In this document: in pieces, positions 29,101 through 43,400 of the stretch
Layout: every line of letters starts with the position of its first letter
How positions within the stretch are numbered: position 1 is the stretch's first letter
NCBI GenBank assembly: GCA_017562135.1
Contig: QEYB01000282.1
Span: 763,501 to 827,500 of the forward strand
Length of the DNA stretch: 64,000 nt
Reading direction: 5' to 3'
Origin: Dipylidium caninum
Lineage: Eukaryota; Platyhelminthes; Cestoda; Cyclophyllidea; Dipylidiidae
The notes under the pieces: model-generated
Told to the model about the DNA's origin: nothing
The model's input: only the letters and a program-made list of their open reading frames with translations
Database searches by the model: none
Program-made: the position numbers and the translations under genes

Positions 29101-32100
29101 GGACCTTTAATAAAATAATTTTGGTAAAATGAGGAACTGAAGTTATCAGCCAGCTCCAAAGCATTGCAATTATCGAGGTAGTGGAAGCCGAGTAACAAAT
29201 AGGAGACAGCTATTTTTTATATAAGCAGAAGTGGGGTTTAACTATGTCACGAGGTGTATCTAGGCCCTGTGATCGTTTGATAATAAGCCATGACTTTGTA
29301 GTGAACTGGTACTTAACTTTCTGAATAAACTGACGCTCGAGAAATAAATGGGAATAAGCGAGGCCTCTGTAACTAAAACAGAGATCTGACTATCATTGCC
29401 TTCAAAGTTGCTTCCATCACATATTTTGGGTGTATAAATCAGCAAAAAAAGTATGAACTTCCTGCCTTCTCTGGGAACCGCTCCTCCGTTGAGCAGTCAA
29501 GTAAGACAATACTTCGTTACAACTGGGTCTTGACAGGATGTATCGAGTTAGCCAAGGATTAATATTAATAGTATGTAAAATTTTGACTCTAGTAGATAGG
29601 CATCATTTTGCCATAACTCATTGAAAAAGTGCATTGCGCAGCAAAAATGGCTTCTGTTCTCAACACACCGACTTCGAAAGAACGAAACCGCTCCTAACAG
29701 CATATGTGTGTATGCAAAAAAGATCTCGTAAGGGAATCCGTAAACCACGGAAATGGGAGATAATAGAGGCTTATTTTAATCTCATGTGAAGGCTGCCTAT
29801 AGTTCTGTCGGCCCAAGTCCTCACCTTAGTTCGGGGTTGCAATAAACAGTAGCAGTGGTAAGGACTCGAGGCAGATTGAACTGCTATAGGATAGACAGTC
29901 AGTTAGTCATACGACGGAGCAGTGCAAGCCCTGGGGGATTGATAGAAGGGGGGAAATGGTTTATAATAAGGGAGGCCGTCGTTTGAAAGTGTAACGAAAT
30001 TGGGCCGTCTGGACCGTTGTTTATGCAGAAGAGATAAGTACGTAGATCATCTGACTGGTAAAATGCAAAACAAATGAAATCTCCACCCACTTCGATGTTT
30101 TGCCCAATAGGTAAGGTAAATGTCGAGTTGATGCCAACGTTGGTGGAGTCTGGCTGTCGGAACTTTCGAGCGCGCGAACTCGGCTCTATTTGTGTCTGTG
30201 CATGGTCAGACATGGATTTTCCAAAGTGAAATGAATGTATGAATGAATTTATAAGTGTAAATGGAATGAGATGGCAAAAACAGCCCCCACATTCAAACAC
30301 CTTGGTACACACACCGTGCGCACAGGTCGAGAAGACGGGCCCATAAAAAACCGCGTCTAGCAGTAAAGTGATTTTTTGAAGGAAGGAACGGCTGACTCAT
30401 ACCCCACCTCTCCTTCTTCCCCTACCTCGTTCGTGGGTCAGGAGTGTGATGAAGAGAGGGGCCTTCGGGCTTCATCAAACGCCCCAACATGGAATAATCA
30501 GGGATCTAGAAGAGGAACACTAGTCTCATCCCTTTAATCAACTACGTCCGAATGTACGTTAGGCAAATGGGCCTTTTTGGCCTCGGTCTTAACTAACAAC
30601 AAACAGCTTAGCCACTATGTATGTGTCGCTTTGGCGTGTTCTCAGTTAACCCGGATAATTTCGACTAATCACGCAGGTTGATTTATGGAACCTCTTCAGA
30701 GCGCACTTCAGCCAATGCGTGGAGTGTTGTTCTCCGAAGTGTGCGCACTTACAAGAGTTGGCATGACAGGTTAGTTCGACGTGTAAAAACCGTGTGAAAC
30801 GGGGCAAAACAGTGCGAATTAAAACCCCGATACTTTTCACTCCAGCACACCTCTTCTTCCTTAGCCGCGTATCGTCTGTGAAAACCTCAAGTGGAGTAAA
30901 CCCAGATTACTTCGCTGTCAGGATGATTAAACACTTGTCGGATGGAGAGTATAAGAAAGCAATGTAGGCTAATTTCGACTAGAACAAAGTCTTGGCGTCT
31001 AAGCGCTGTAAGATCGCTAGTTATCAAGCACAATACGGACGCATGCATCTGTCATCTGTCATCTGTCCAAAAGTCATTCCTATTTACTCAGTTGGCCTTG
31101 AGAAACGCCTTAGGCGGCAGAACACCATCTACATCTGTGTCAAAAAGTGAGTCTACGACCGTTTTAAATGTAACCTATTAGCCCGGCAGGACAGACAAAA
31201 ATTGTAGTACAGTCTAAGTTTGAGCAATGTTGTAGATATTTTAGTGCTCGCTCCCACCTTGCCCTCACTTAAAGGGTAGTTAACACTTTTTCAGTCGCAA
31301 GTACAAATCAAAGTACCGTTTACCTCGGCTGTAATGCGCCAGTTATCCTAATAGAGGGAAGACTCTATCATTGACGTAAGCGACAAGAGACTATGGAAGA
31401 ATGCGTTCTAACCGAAAGAGGCCCGATACAAATGTGTGAAGAGGCACATTTACGCCCTAAGTAAGGAGTGATATCATCAATATTACGCATTGGGATATCA
31501 AGGAAATGGAGGAAAAAAAGCCGAAGAACAAGGAAAAGTCCGCCTAGCTCTCTCTCTCTATGCTTGAGTATGTCACCCGGAAGCCATCAGTACATCGGTG
31601 CTGTACCAAACCTACCGCCCACTGCTCCTAAAATTGCGAATTTGTAGATGCACAATTGCAAACTCATAAAGTTCCAAGCCTACGGCATGTTTCAAAACAA
31701 ATCACTTTCAGGTTAGCGGACATAATGAATGACAGTAGCTAAGGCAAACAGGAGGGTTTCGTTTGAGTTGTTTACTATTGCTATCAGTTAACTAGGTTTA
31801 TTGACAAGTGACATTTATGTCCCCTCTGCCCCCGACAAACGGAATCAGCTAGTAAATGAAACCGAATTCGCAAAAATTGCCCGGTTCAGACGTTCGTCGA
31901 AGGACCCTGTTTGACCTATTCCATCCCATTAATGAGACTAGGGAGGGCAAAAATTCATCGGGGTCAACAAGGCTTTTATCACTAAATTCGAAATTAGAAA
32001 GCCCAACTTTGTTTACCTTAAACTTGCAGTACCACGCATTCCGGTAAAAAGGCCTCAACATTGAGTTCGTATTTCATGGTAGAGGTAGGATCGAATGACG

Positions 32101-35100
32101 TTACAAAATGAACAAAGATGATGGTGTGGGTATTGAAGTAAGGCCGTGTTTTCTAAATACAAAAAAGAAGCACAAGGTCTCCAAAAGATAGGCATTCATG
32201 AAAAGTTGATTGTATCGATAGAAAGACCTGAGAAAAGTGTCCTTTAGGCTGGATACAAGATGAAAGAAACCGCCTATTCGCCCTGGGTATGTGGCCACGG
32301 CGTTAAAAAGCGTGAGTCCCACCTCAGAAAATGGCGCTGTTAAAGTACAGTTATCGGGGGTGTGCTAAAGTACGGACGAAGCAAAAAATATTTGTCCCAA
32401 CTCCCACCTACGCGGCGTCTTGGCGACAAACGAGCAGTGTGAGCATCACTTCAAGAGCTAGACTCCTGAAATTACACTCAAGAATGATTGAAATGGACGA
32501 ATTAGGGGGCTGCTTATGGGGTGGATAAATGGGGGGGGACGAAGATAATAAACAGGACGGAGCGATGAGTAGGCGATATCGCCTGCCCCTTAACCCCTGC
32601 TCTTATCCCGAGTCACGTGGTCGATACTAGCTGTGGGCATAAAATCAAGGCATAAAAATTGGGTATTCGTGTTGAGGGAATCCGATTTTAAAGACATTTT
32701 GGATATTCCCACATATGATGACTAGGCCGCCCTTTCGAGGCCATCTAGACGTCTTCATTATCAACAACAAGTGCCTACATCTTCCTATACACCAATTGAT
32801 GCGAAAAGGAGTATTAATGAAGTCAAAAAATTGCTTCGGCCAAGTGGAGAAAGATAAGAGGGGGAAAGTCGCGCAATACAGAAAAAGTGGGACAAAAGAC
32901 GGAGAAGATACAGGTTAAGCATCAATGTCATCTGAATGGCCGTTTGGTGAAGGATTGGCAGTGGAAGTTGTAGTCGAAGCTGTGGTGATAGCACCCCCGC
33001 TTCCGACCATCAAAGAGGGCTCTTCTGTAGAAGACCCGGCGGAGGGCGGGGATGGGGAGAGAGGTTTGGTCGGTTGAACGACTGTTGCTAAGGTGGGGGG
33101 ACTGGCACTGAACACACTCGTATGAGGCGGTATCTCCGAGTGAATTGAACCCCCCGAGGGATGAGAAGGAAGTAGATTTACAGGACAAGGTCGAAGTGGG
33201 CGCGTGGTTACTGCTCCCGTTATGTTGATGATGACAGGGTAGACGGGTTCTAACCCTGCTGTGTTGATACGACGACGGAGGACGCTGTTGATGTGGGAAA
33301 TCGATCTGCGAGGCCGTCAGGGAGGCATGGCTAGTCATTAGGGGCACCATCACAGGATGTTTGAGCAAGATGCGTGAATTTCGATAACTGTTATCCAGGA
33401 GGCCCGTGTGACTAGATGGCGTAGCCCTACCCGAGATTGGGATGAACTGCGGAACGTAGGCAAGACTGCCATCGGGTAACATGACGGTAGCAGCAGTAGC
33501 AGCAGAAGAGCCAGTGTCGGGCATGACCATGCTGCACACAGGAATGCCGCTTTCGTCATAAAGGATTCGAGATTCCGTGTGACGCATTGATGATGCCGAT
33601 AGTTCGCCTTCATCGGCGTCAGTGAGCGGCAGCTGACAGTCGGAGGCGGGAATGTAAGTGGAGGTAACAGACTTCTCCCGCCTCCCATTCTTCAAAACGC
33701 CACCTCCGGACTTTCCGTTTCCTTTTGCGACCGACCCATATATCCACCGCCTTCGACGACAGATACACACAATCACGATTAGTGTGACAAGGAGGATAAA
33801 GAGGACTGCACCGACTACACAGCTAACAATAAGCTCTCGCAAACCGAGTTGTTCGATTCCCCATGCAGCAGTCGCAGACGTCCGAATGGTTTCATTTTTT
33901 GGATTGAGAGCAACGACTTTTGCGGCAGTGGTAGTAGCAGCAGCAGTGGTGGTGGTACTAGACAGAAGACATACGTGTGTCGCAGAAGTAATAAACTGCG
34001 GATGCGTCGGAAGAACATCGGAGCGTAGCCAAGAAGATGAAAGACAGGTCAAGCGAGGTATCTGCCGGATCTCTACCCTCTCTAGCTTTTGGCACTTGAC
34101 CCAATCGATCGAAGGGAGGATGGGAAACCCGTGTCCTTGATCAACATCAATGTGGTTCATGATGAGGTGGGTTAGAGAAACGGGACACCCGGAGGAAAGC
34201 CACCACCTAGCCGTTTCGGTGTAAATGCTTCGCATTAGGGGATTCATGGAGATATCCAGGATATTCAAGTTAGCCAATGTCACGCTGAAATCTGGGACAG
34301 AGTTCTTCAACCCGAGGAGATTTAGTATGTTGCCAGATAAATCCAGACGAGTCAAACTAGTGAGACCCTCAAAGACATCCGATGAAAGACTGGAGAGTTT
34401 GTTATTTGCCAGAGAAAGAGTCTCTAAGAACGGAAATAGGCTAAAGGTTCTCGGCTCTAGATAAGTTAGGCTGTTATTAGCAAGATTGAGAGAAATAAGG
34501 CGGCTGGGTGATTTATCCTTATTAATTATGGGGAAGCCCAACCGCACAAAATCTAGCCGTTCAATGCGATTACTCTCAAGATTTAGGGTCTCCAATTGCG
34601 GGAGATTGAAGAACACAGAAACGCCGAAACCCTTATAGCTGAGATTATAGTTCTGCTTAAAAGTGATTTCTGTAAGGGAAGTCAAGGAGAGGCGATCAAA
34701 GAGACCAGATTCCAGATTTTCCAATCGAGTGTTCTCGATTTCCAAGATTTTAAGCTGATTTTGTTGCAGGCCGAAGAGGTTCTGGAGGTGCTCTGAATTT
34801 AGATTAGTCAGGCTTCTGCCGGATATGGAAATGCGACGTAATTGGGCTATACAAGGCCTATTTGGTGGAGCTGGAGGCCAAGAATCAGGGATAAGCTGAA
34901 TAGAGAGTTCAGTCCATCTTGGTAGACAGGTGTCCATGGCTGGCCATCGTAGAGTAGAGTTAGCATTTGCGGAAATCTGGCGTCGGCCAGACAACTGACA
35001 ATGGACAGGTGAGGGATAATCCGAAGGGAAGAGGCAACAATGAGTAACTTCCTCAGATGGGCAATAGCAACCGGAGGGGCAGAGGAGGGTTTCTGCCGTG

Positions 35101-37391
35101 GCAAATGCGAGGTTGGAGAATATGGCAATGAGGAAGTATTCCAACATTATTCCACGAGGTCTTTCATCGATGTTGCATCGCAATATACTTACACGTGCAC
35201 ACGAGAGACGCATACGAGGTATACGCACCCCTACATTGACAAACGTGTCACCTAAACCGTTAAATAGTGCGAATAAGCCGAGAGATGACCAATCATCATG
35301 AGGCGGAATTTTAATAGGTCGAATTTGCCACCAATCAAATTCTTCTCCATCAGTGAATAATGTTTATCAACAATCACACACTGTTTTCATGTAGACCGCC
35401 ACTTGCTCTACCTTTTCGTGAAGATGCCGTTTTGAGTGACGAGTACATAAGACAAGTGATGGAGAAGCGACAAGTTAAAAGGAAGAAGAGTGCAGGAAAT
35501 AATAAATGGGGGTGGAGATTTATAGAAAATAGGAATTTAAAGAGAAAACAAATGATTAGTAGTACCATTATACAAAAAACGTGGTCGTTAAAAATGTTGA
35601 GGAACAACTATCATGGATATTGGTTTGCAGAAAATTCATGTAAAGAAGTAATTAGCATCGTTCTGCACAGCTAAAAGAAAAAGCCTTTTGATTTCAAGCG
35701 TACCACGAAATATGCACTTATAGAAAAACTAAAAGATTCTCCCCATAAACTAGAGAACTCGTTACCAAAAGATTAGACTGAATTATGTGCAAAATACGAG
35801 GAGCAGAAAATGGATTAATTGTAAAAGGCCAAATTTACGGGGAAAGGAGGCCCGATACTCGTTTATTTTTAACTGTGCACAATGAAGAGACAAAAGGCTC
35901 GGAATAAATGTATCAGTTTCAAATCCGACGGATAAGGCCTTGCACAACAGTCCGTAAAAGTAGTTGGGTGATACACTAGTCGGGGGTGCTTTGTAATAAA
36001 AATTGAAATAAAGGATGTGGTGGTCAAGAAACAGAGAGAAGACCCCTTCTCTGAGAAATGAAGTTGGTAGAAGCAATGCAGAGGGCAACACACACTCTGA
36101 GCATGGGAAATATAATCCAAAAAAATAACACCTAACACATTAAGAGCGAGTATTTACCTTAAATATTCACACTATTGAGTGACGGCTACTGTTTTTCACG
36201 TCGTTGCCAAAACTTACAGTGGTAACTCGAAATGTTACGCTTGTACTTCGATCTCTACTGAGACTATCTCGATGTCATTGAAGTGCTCGAGCCTTTACCG
36301 TCACAATTTGCCTTGAAGGTTACGGGAATGTCCATAATTGAGTGGTCGAAATGGAATTAAGAAAAAAGCAAACAGAAAAGAGCAAAATCCAACAAATCTG
36401 TTGACAAAATAGTCTAAATTAAGTTGGTAAAATGGTGCAAAGACCATGACGCCGTTAAAAAAGATGGTTGGTTAGACAAGACAAATACAGATTTCGCCAC
36501 CGACAGGCGTCGCAAGTGTCATTGTGAAATTACAAAGTGTAAGTGGACACTAATCATTCTAGTTCAAATGTTTTGTGTAAGTATAACACAAATTTCCTAA
36601 GTATGAGGCGAACATTATATTATCAGATGAAATGCGTGTTATCGAATAATTTGCGCATTTGGTTAAAACTATTTCCAATTTGAATGAACGAATTTCCACT
36701 AGTTCCACTGATAAAATCTCAATTGTGAGCAGTAAGCTATGAAACCCCCTGTCTACCTTTCCTTGCCAGGATTTAATGGGTTACCTAAATCGTATTTTCT
36801 AGGGGAATCGTTTAGGGAAGGTTGATATTGGTTAAAAAATTTGGAAATCATGGGTGTATAACTTCGTACGGTTGTCCATGTCTGCGAGCAGTATGGGTGG
36901 TAAATGAAAAGGTTACTCTTCACCATATATATTTTCCAAGCCAGAACTTATTCCAAGTTCACTGGGAGGTAGGGCTTGTGAAACCGTAAATGTGACAGAT
37001 CAATTGTTTTGAGGTGACACAACAACGAATTCTTACCGTTGAATTCCAGGAGTGCTCTTGATAAAAATGGTAAGGCGCTTGGTGAAAGTTGACAGGAAAT
37101 TGTCACTTAGTGAAAGCATTAACAATGTCATCAAGGTGGAGATTAAAGAACGGAAGAAATAATCTAAGCAGCCAAAAAAATGTTCCACTCGTGAGCTTGA
37201 CCCGGCGCGTGTCATTGTTTCCCGCCACGTGTGTGAACACACAAGTCTGTTGATCCCGTCTGGCCAAATACACGAGTCTTGTGGCTGGCGCGACGCAAAA
37301 GTGTAAGGCGGAGAGGTGAAGCGTATAAACACACCACACCATTGCGTCGAGGGGTGGAGTGCAAGAAAAAGAGGTCGTGCCAGCGTCAAAC

Positions 37392-37427
<36 letters not shown>

Positions 37428-40400
37428 TTGGCTCTCCAGGCTCGAATAAATGCGAAAAAATAGATAATTAAAGATGATATTCACACTTATTTGGTACACC
37501 TTAACCACTAGGGGAGCGAAATTTTCATACCTCATCCAATGAATGCATGACCTAGCAATAAAGCTTTTCAGTAACCTTGAAATCAAGTCATTGTGTGATT
37601 TCGTCCACAAACTAGAAAGTAGCTGTCATTCGCCTCAAAGATTTTTCAATGTGGAAGAACAAAGTTTTCCAAGAGTCCCTTTCCTCAAGCACCTTTGGTC
37701 AAAAAGGCTCTCGAAATGGTTAGAAAACTAAACAGTCATTGTACCAGATATAGCATTAATGTGGAACGCTTCATAGGGGCGAGGTTTTGTGGGGGACTTG
37801 AGCCAAGACCATTAATAACCTGTAGTCCGTGTCGAGACAAAGGTAGACTGGTGCTGATTCAAACGTATTAAGGAATTTCACTAATGAGCGCGCATCACAG
37901 ACGTGAAAAAAAACGTACGAATTCATGTCTTCACCGAAAGGGAAGGGTGGATATGCTCTCATCTCCGAACTTGATAACTTAGTTTGATAGCAAAGTGAAA
38001 TAAAAGTGGGAAGTAGTCGCCTCCAAGTACTTTGGAACAAAGAAAAGGGTTATGGAACAGGACAGAGGTAGAGGCGCGAAGATATATACGATAAGAATTC
38101 CAATTCCAACAAAAAACGAATGGTGCTCTTGACAAATGAATACGGTAGTGAGAGGGGTAGGAAGGAATACACCAAACGTTGAATAAGTCCGAGAAAACTC
38201 AACATTTTCCTAAAACTGCATGAAACGCACCAGAGAGGGGCCGAACCCACGCCATAGTGACTCAGTTTGTTGGATATAAATCAGCAGAAAAGGGATTTTG
38301 CCCTTGGCTAATATTATTAACGTCAAGGTGTCCCGTTGCAGTACGGCATTTTGAGATACATAATGGTGATTGATAGACGTAATCAGCCCCATAGTGTTGG
38401 AATGAGTGGTTGCAGTGTGGGACGAGAACTATGGTGACTGAGAGGGCGAAATACATCACAGTGACAAAAAGTTAACGTGTAAGGAGTCTCGATCTCCATC
38501 CTAAACCTGATTGTGTGAATATGATACTCGGCTCGCCCAAAAAGTTGAGCTAAACGATGGCGCGGTTTAATAAAGAACTAATCTTCGAAATATTTCAAAC
38601 ACATCACAAAAAAATTATCACTGACGTGTAAACGAGGCTTACCGGAGACACTGTTTTTGAGGATGGGGTCAGGCTACCAGCAAACGCCGAGCTCGGCAAA
38701 GAGGTTTGTCTCGGTTGAGATGTTAAAGGAGCGATAGGTGGACCGACGCGTTCTTGAAATGCAGTTGTCGCAGCTCCAGCCTGCTTAGCCGCCTGGTGAC
38801 GCAAGCGGAAAGCGAGACTGCGCGAATGGATAAAACGCCTTGAGGTGGGTAAGACTCGTGTCGGAGTGCCCGTAAAACCTTCCACCGGTGTGTTCGACGA
38901 CGCTACCGACAAAGGAATGTCAGACGATTTCACTGGCGTTGCACTTATGCCATTCGGTGCTGTTACTTCTGCTTCGATGCACAGTTGAAAGCCCTGAAAT
39001 AAGACCACGACGCCAGCTTCTTTAATCCTAAAATAGGACTTTACACTTTTTCTAATGTGGTGCCAGAAGAGAAATATAGCAGCCGAAGAATAATTAAACA
39101 GTCTTGTACGCCGTGCCTTGGGAGCCTCATGTAGTCTCAGAATTCTCATAGCAGTTCAGAGAGGGCGAAATAAAACCAAGCAAAATAATGATAATCACAA
39201 ATCCGCCCGTAATTCAACGGAGTGGCGACTAAAGTGAATCACCAATGAGTATAAATGTGCCAGAGATGAGGAAGTGAAAGACAAGCCGTGAGACGGTGTA
39301 TCTGTGTATGAATCACTAAAGTCTGCAATGTTGGCGTAGTATCGAGAAAGAGTACCTAAGAAGGCTATTATTCACGAAAAGTCGGAACATCCGACTTTAA
39401 GTGGAAGTTGGGCGGCTAAACAATGGCTGCCGATTCATAAAGGGAAAAAGACGGCGAGAGAATAAGCATTCTCTCTTCCTTTTGCCATTACGCTTAAATT
39501 TACCGTTGGAGCATAAAATATTTTAAAGACAGATAATCTTGTTCGCTCCTCTACAACCATTTCCACTTCTGTCCGAGTTAGCTTCGTAATGGGGCCTATT
39601 TTCCATACTAAAATCGCCTTGCTGGTTTGATAAAAAAGACAACGTTAGATAATAACTTCGACCCCATCGAAAGCAGGTGATGTATTTTCACAATAAAAGA
39701 AATTTCTGGTCAATCATTGAATAAAGACGACTTTTGGTCGCGACTCAGTAGTGCATCTCAAAGAGCTCGGTATCGTGGCCGATAAGGTTGAAAAATTGCG
39801 CTCATGAACGTTGGGAATCCCGACAGTCCCAGTGGCCAAGGCAGGTCACATTACTGAGCTACTGGTGAAAAACGGATGCGGTAGAAGCGACAGTGATGTT
39901 GGCAAAGTACATCGTAAAAAACCATCAAAATAATTCACTTTTTGGCATAAACAGTGTATCTCGTGATCACTTGCGGTTTGGGTTGGCGAACGAGGTTGCG
40001 CAACACAAGCGTATCGTGTTTACAAAATGTTATGAACGAAATTTCGTCCTCGCATCACCTGAGACAACCCCGACTAAGATACTAATGACTCAGATTCTCA
40101 TAAAGACTGCATATTGACTCACAGATGACATGAAAGCCCTGGCAGAGACTACAGACGACGAAGAGAGTCTTAGTTTAGTCAGAAAGATATCCGCTTTGTT
40201 AACTACGGAGTTCCACCGACTGTCAAATCCATGGATGATGAGAATACTCAAATCCCTGATCACTATCGGTTAACATGACGAAGTAGTACATCTGCGACAG
40301 GTAAAAAGATAGTCTGTCGAGTGATTTCTCATCACAGTGACACGAAGGTTTAGAGGATCGAGTGAGAGTTACGACTACCACTTGTAAAATCGTAGGGTTC

Positions 40401-43400
40401 ATGCGTCGTAGCAACAGCCACAACAAGGACTCACAAATGAAACATATCTTTAAACAGGTCCTCTTGACATTCGTCAAGTAGACTGCCTCCTATGCACTAG
40501 ATATTGAAGGGGGTTCTTTAAGTCGTCTCAGTATTAATAGCGGTTAAATTGAATACAGTTTAGTAATTCGTGGCGTAGACTCTAACTTCACCAAATCACT
40601 GTTCACGATTTCGTCGGTGAACAAAGAAAAAAAGTTCAAGGGTAGAAGAGTTAACGGAGAGGGGAAGTTAAGGTCAATGAAGATGTCAAAACAGGCCGGA
40701 CTGTAGGACTCGAGCCTGATTAATCCACCTGAGTCACAATCATTTTTGAGTAGAAGTTCTATAAGCTCTTGGAAGACCAACATTTACATTTCCTCACAGT
40801 AAGTTCCCCCATTTTTATATGAAACGATTCAGATAAATGTGTGTTGGAGTCAGTTTAGTCTAGTTGACCTCATCTATGCTTCATTTGAAAAGAGTTTTGT
40901 CAAGAGGAGTTAAGGTCGAGGCGAAGGCGTAGAATCCCCACGCGTCGATGTTTACTCGCGTCCGCAGAAGACTTCAAGACTAACAGAGGACAGTAGCGTA
41001 ATACGGAGATGGATTGAGGCAGTGATTCCCCAAGGCCGACAATAATTAAAAGAGAGGACAACACAGGTATGGAAGATGAATAGCATTTCTTGAAGTTGCC
41101 GCGGATTTTCTGCACACGACAATATCTCTCGTGTCAGCGCTAACGAGACACCAGAGAAACTTGGGGAGGATGAGTGAATAAATGAAGCAGTGTGAAACGG
41201 ATGTATTGAATAACGCCTAAAATAACTAAGCCAAAATAATATTTGCAGAGTGATAGGAGATTTCCGCCCCAAAACCGCGTCGATATGCGATGTTTCAAAA
41301 TACACTGTCTAGTACACACACACTCTCACACACATCCCCGCTCAAAAACGACAAAAGCGTGGTGGTGTGCACCAACAGATCGCGTTATCATGGTCAGACA
41401 ATGCCTGGAAAAGATGCATCGGACTGATCTTTTCACCCTGGCGACCCAAGAATATTGTCCCAAATGGCCGGCCGACCGTTTGCTTCGCAAATAGGTGACA
41501 AGTGTCTATCAGTCCCCCTAATAAATAAAATAGCAAAAATCCTTCTTCATACTCGAGTTGTACTGATTTCGCATGCGTTACAGTCACATACTTATTGATG
41601 ATGCTGCTCGAATTCTTCATTAAAAACGATTTCAAAAAAGTATAAGTCGTAGTACGGTCCCTGTTGAAGGATAGTAATCAAGAAGTTCAAGAAGTAGCAA
41701 CTCTGAATTTCACCCATGAGTTTAGTTGATGTTCAGACAAAATCAACTTTGTTTGAATAGTATTGTTGAGCGACTTCCCTCTCATCCACGGGTCCTACTT
41801 CCCAACCGGCGCAATAAGTTATAAGCAGTAGTCGAAGCGTTGCCTTTAATGATAGGTTTCGCGTAATCAAGGTCGTACCTGAGCCACCCGTTGAGAGACC
41901 AACTCCTCCAGAACCTGTTGACCGGAGAGGGGATGACGAGAGTACGCCAGTCCTGGAAAGGCCTTCACGCTGAACAAAGACGAATGAGAGATGAAGGCTA
42001 AAACTGCATCGCTTCTAGTTATCTGCGACAACCAAACAATTTGGAAGACATTTGTGATAGTTGGCCCAACCCGGAAGACCTTTATTAAAAGGTGACAAGG
42101 TTAATGACAAATCATTAACAAATACCATGGATTTCAGACCCACGACATAACTAGTCCAGAAGCTTGTGAAAGCTTGGAGAAATTCGAGAACTTGATGTTT
42201 TTAAACAAGACGATAAGTCGAGATTAGCACAGAAGGGAGGCAATCCGCGAAAGGCATTCAAATTAAAGCCTCTCAACAGCATGGTTCATCCCTCAGACAA
42301 AATACCCCCACTGAAAATGATCGGGATACGAAGTAGTCTTCCGGCAAAGCTTCGGCCACCCACATTTCCCTTCAGTCACTAGAGAAAGATGGGAGTAAGG
42401 AATCTCAATAAATGGAGAAATTTGAGAGGCTTCCAACCGTGTGTGCAGTCAAAAATCATTAAACGATTCCCATTTGTACACCGTAGTTGACATAACTTCG
42501 GCCAGTTTGCCTCGAGGGAGGGCCTTCAAGGAAAAGCAACGCCGAAAAACAAACATTGGAGATCCGTAATGATCCTTCCATTGAGGATATTAAGGATATT
42601 TTTCCCTAAATATTCCCCCATTCTTTTAACCGCCTGAGAGGGATAATGTGAGAGTTGCGACTTTAAAAAAAACACTTCTGTGTTGAGTTCATCCTGCACT
42701 GCGAAAAGCCTCAATCCCAAGATTATGTGAATTTTCGGTGCCTTGTAGTTCCTTTTCCCACACAGGGGTACGTGAATCACTCCTGCCCTTGTCCTCTCTC
42801 CACCCCTCCATGCCTTGCGTGCCGACGGCGTCTCCAATCTGTAGACAGGCAGACGGGCCCCCAGGGTGGTCGGGAATGGTCACGCAAGGGGAACATTTCC
42901 TCGAGACAAACACCGCCAGAAGAGGGGATGACTATGATGGACAATGGAAGGACGTTGGAAATTAGTCAGCCTATACTAGAGTTCGGTTTACGCCATACAC
43001 CAAAGTGTGAATGAGAGCCTCGAAAAGTTGATTGAGTTTCTATTTTTTGACAGAATGGTTACCAGATTTTAAAGGTCGAGTTGACCGCCACTCAAATTAC
43101 TATGCCTTTTTTGCTTTAAGAACACACGAGTTTAAATCCTTCTCTATTTCCACTCACGTTGTTAAAGGAAACAGTAAGGTGAATGGAAACCTAAAGAAGG
43201 ACGAAGTCGGGCACAATTTGAGTACAAAAGTTGGTGGTCATGGGGAGACTTTGACAGGAAGCGATGGATTATGTGAGAAGTATGATCACTTCATAGTTTC
43301 AGAGGAGTCCACTCAGAAGAAATGGTCACGAAGCAGAAGTAACAAGAAGGGCCAGGAATGGGTCTATGTGTATATGAGCGCAATTATGTTCCCCTGAACT

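Noticed and set aside
29899..30312. Minus-strand exon inside the largest intron
   Set aside because: The frame is open and protein-like, but there is no matching acceptor-donor pair and no similarity to the DEPDC5 segment expected there.
37033..37422. Minus-strand coding frame starting MCVCVCVC
   Set aside because: The start lies in a CA/GT microsatellite and the rest has no motif.
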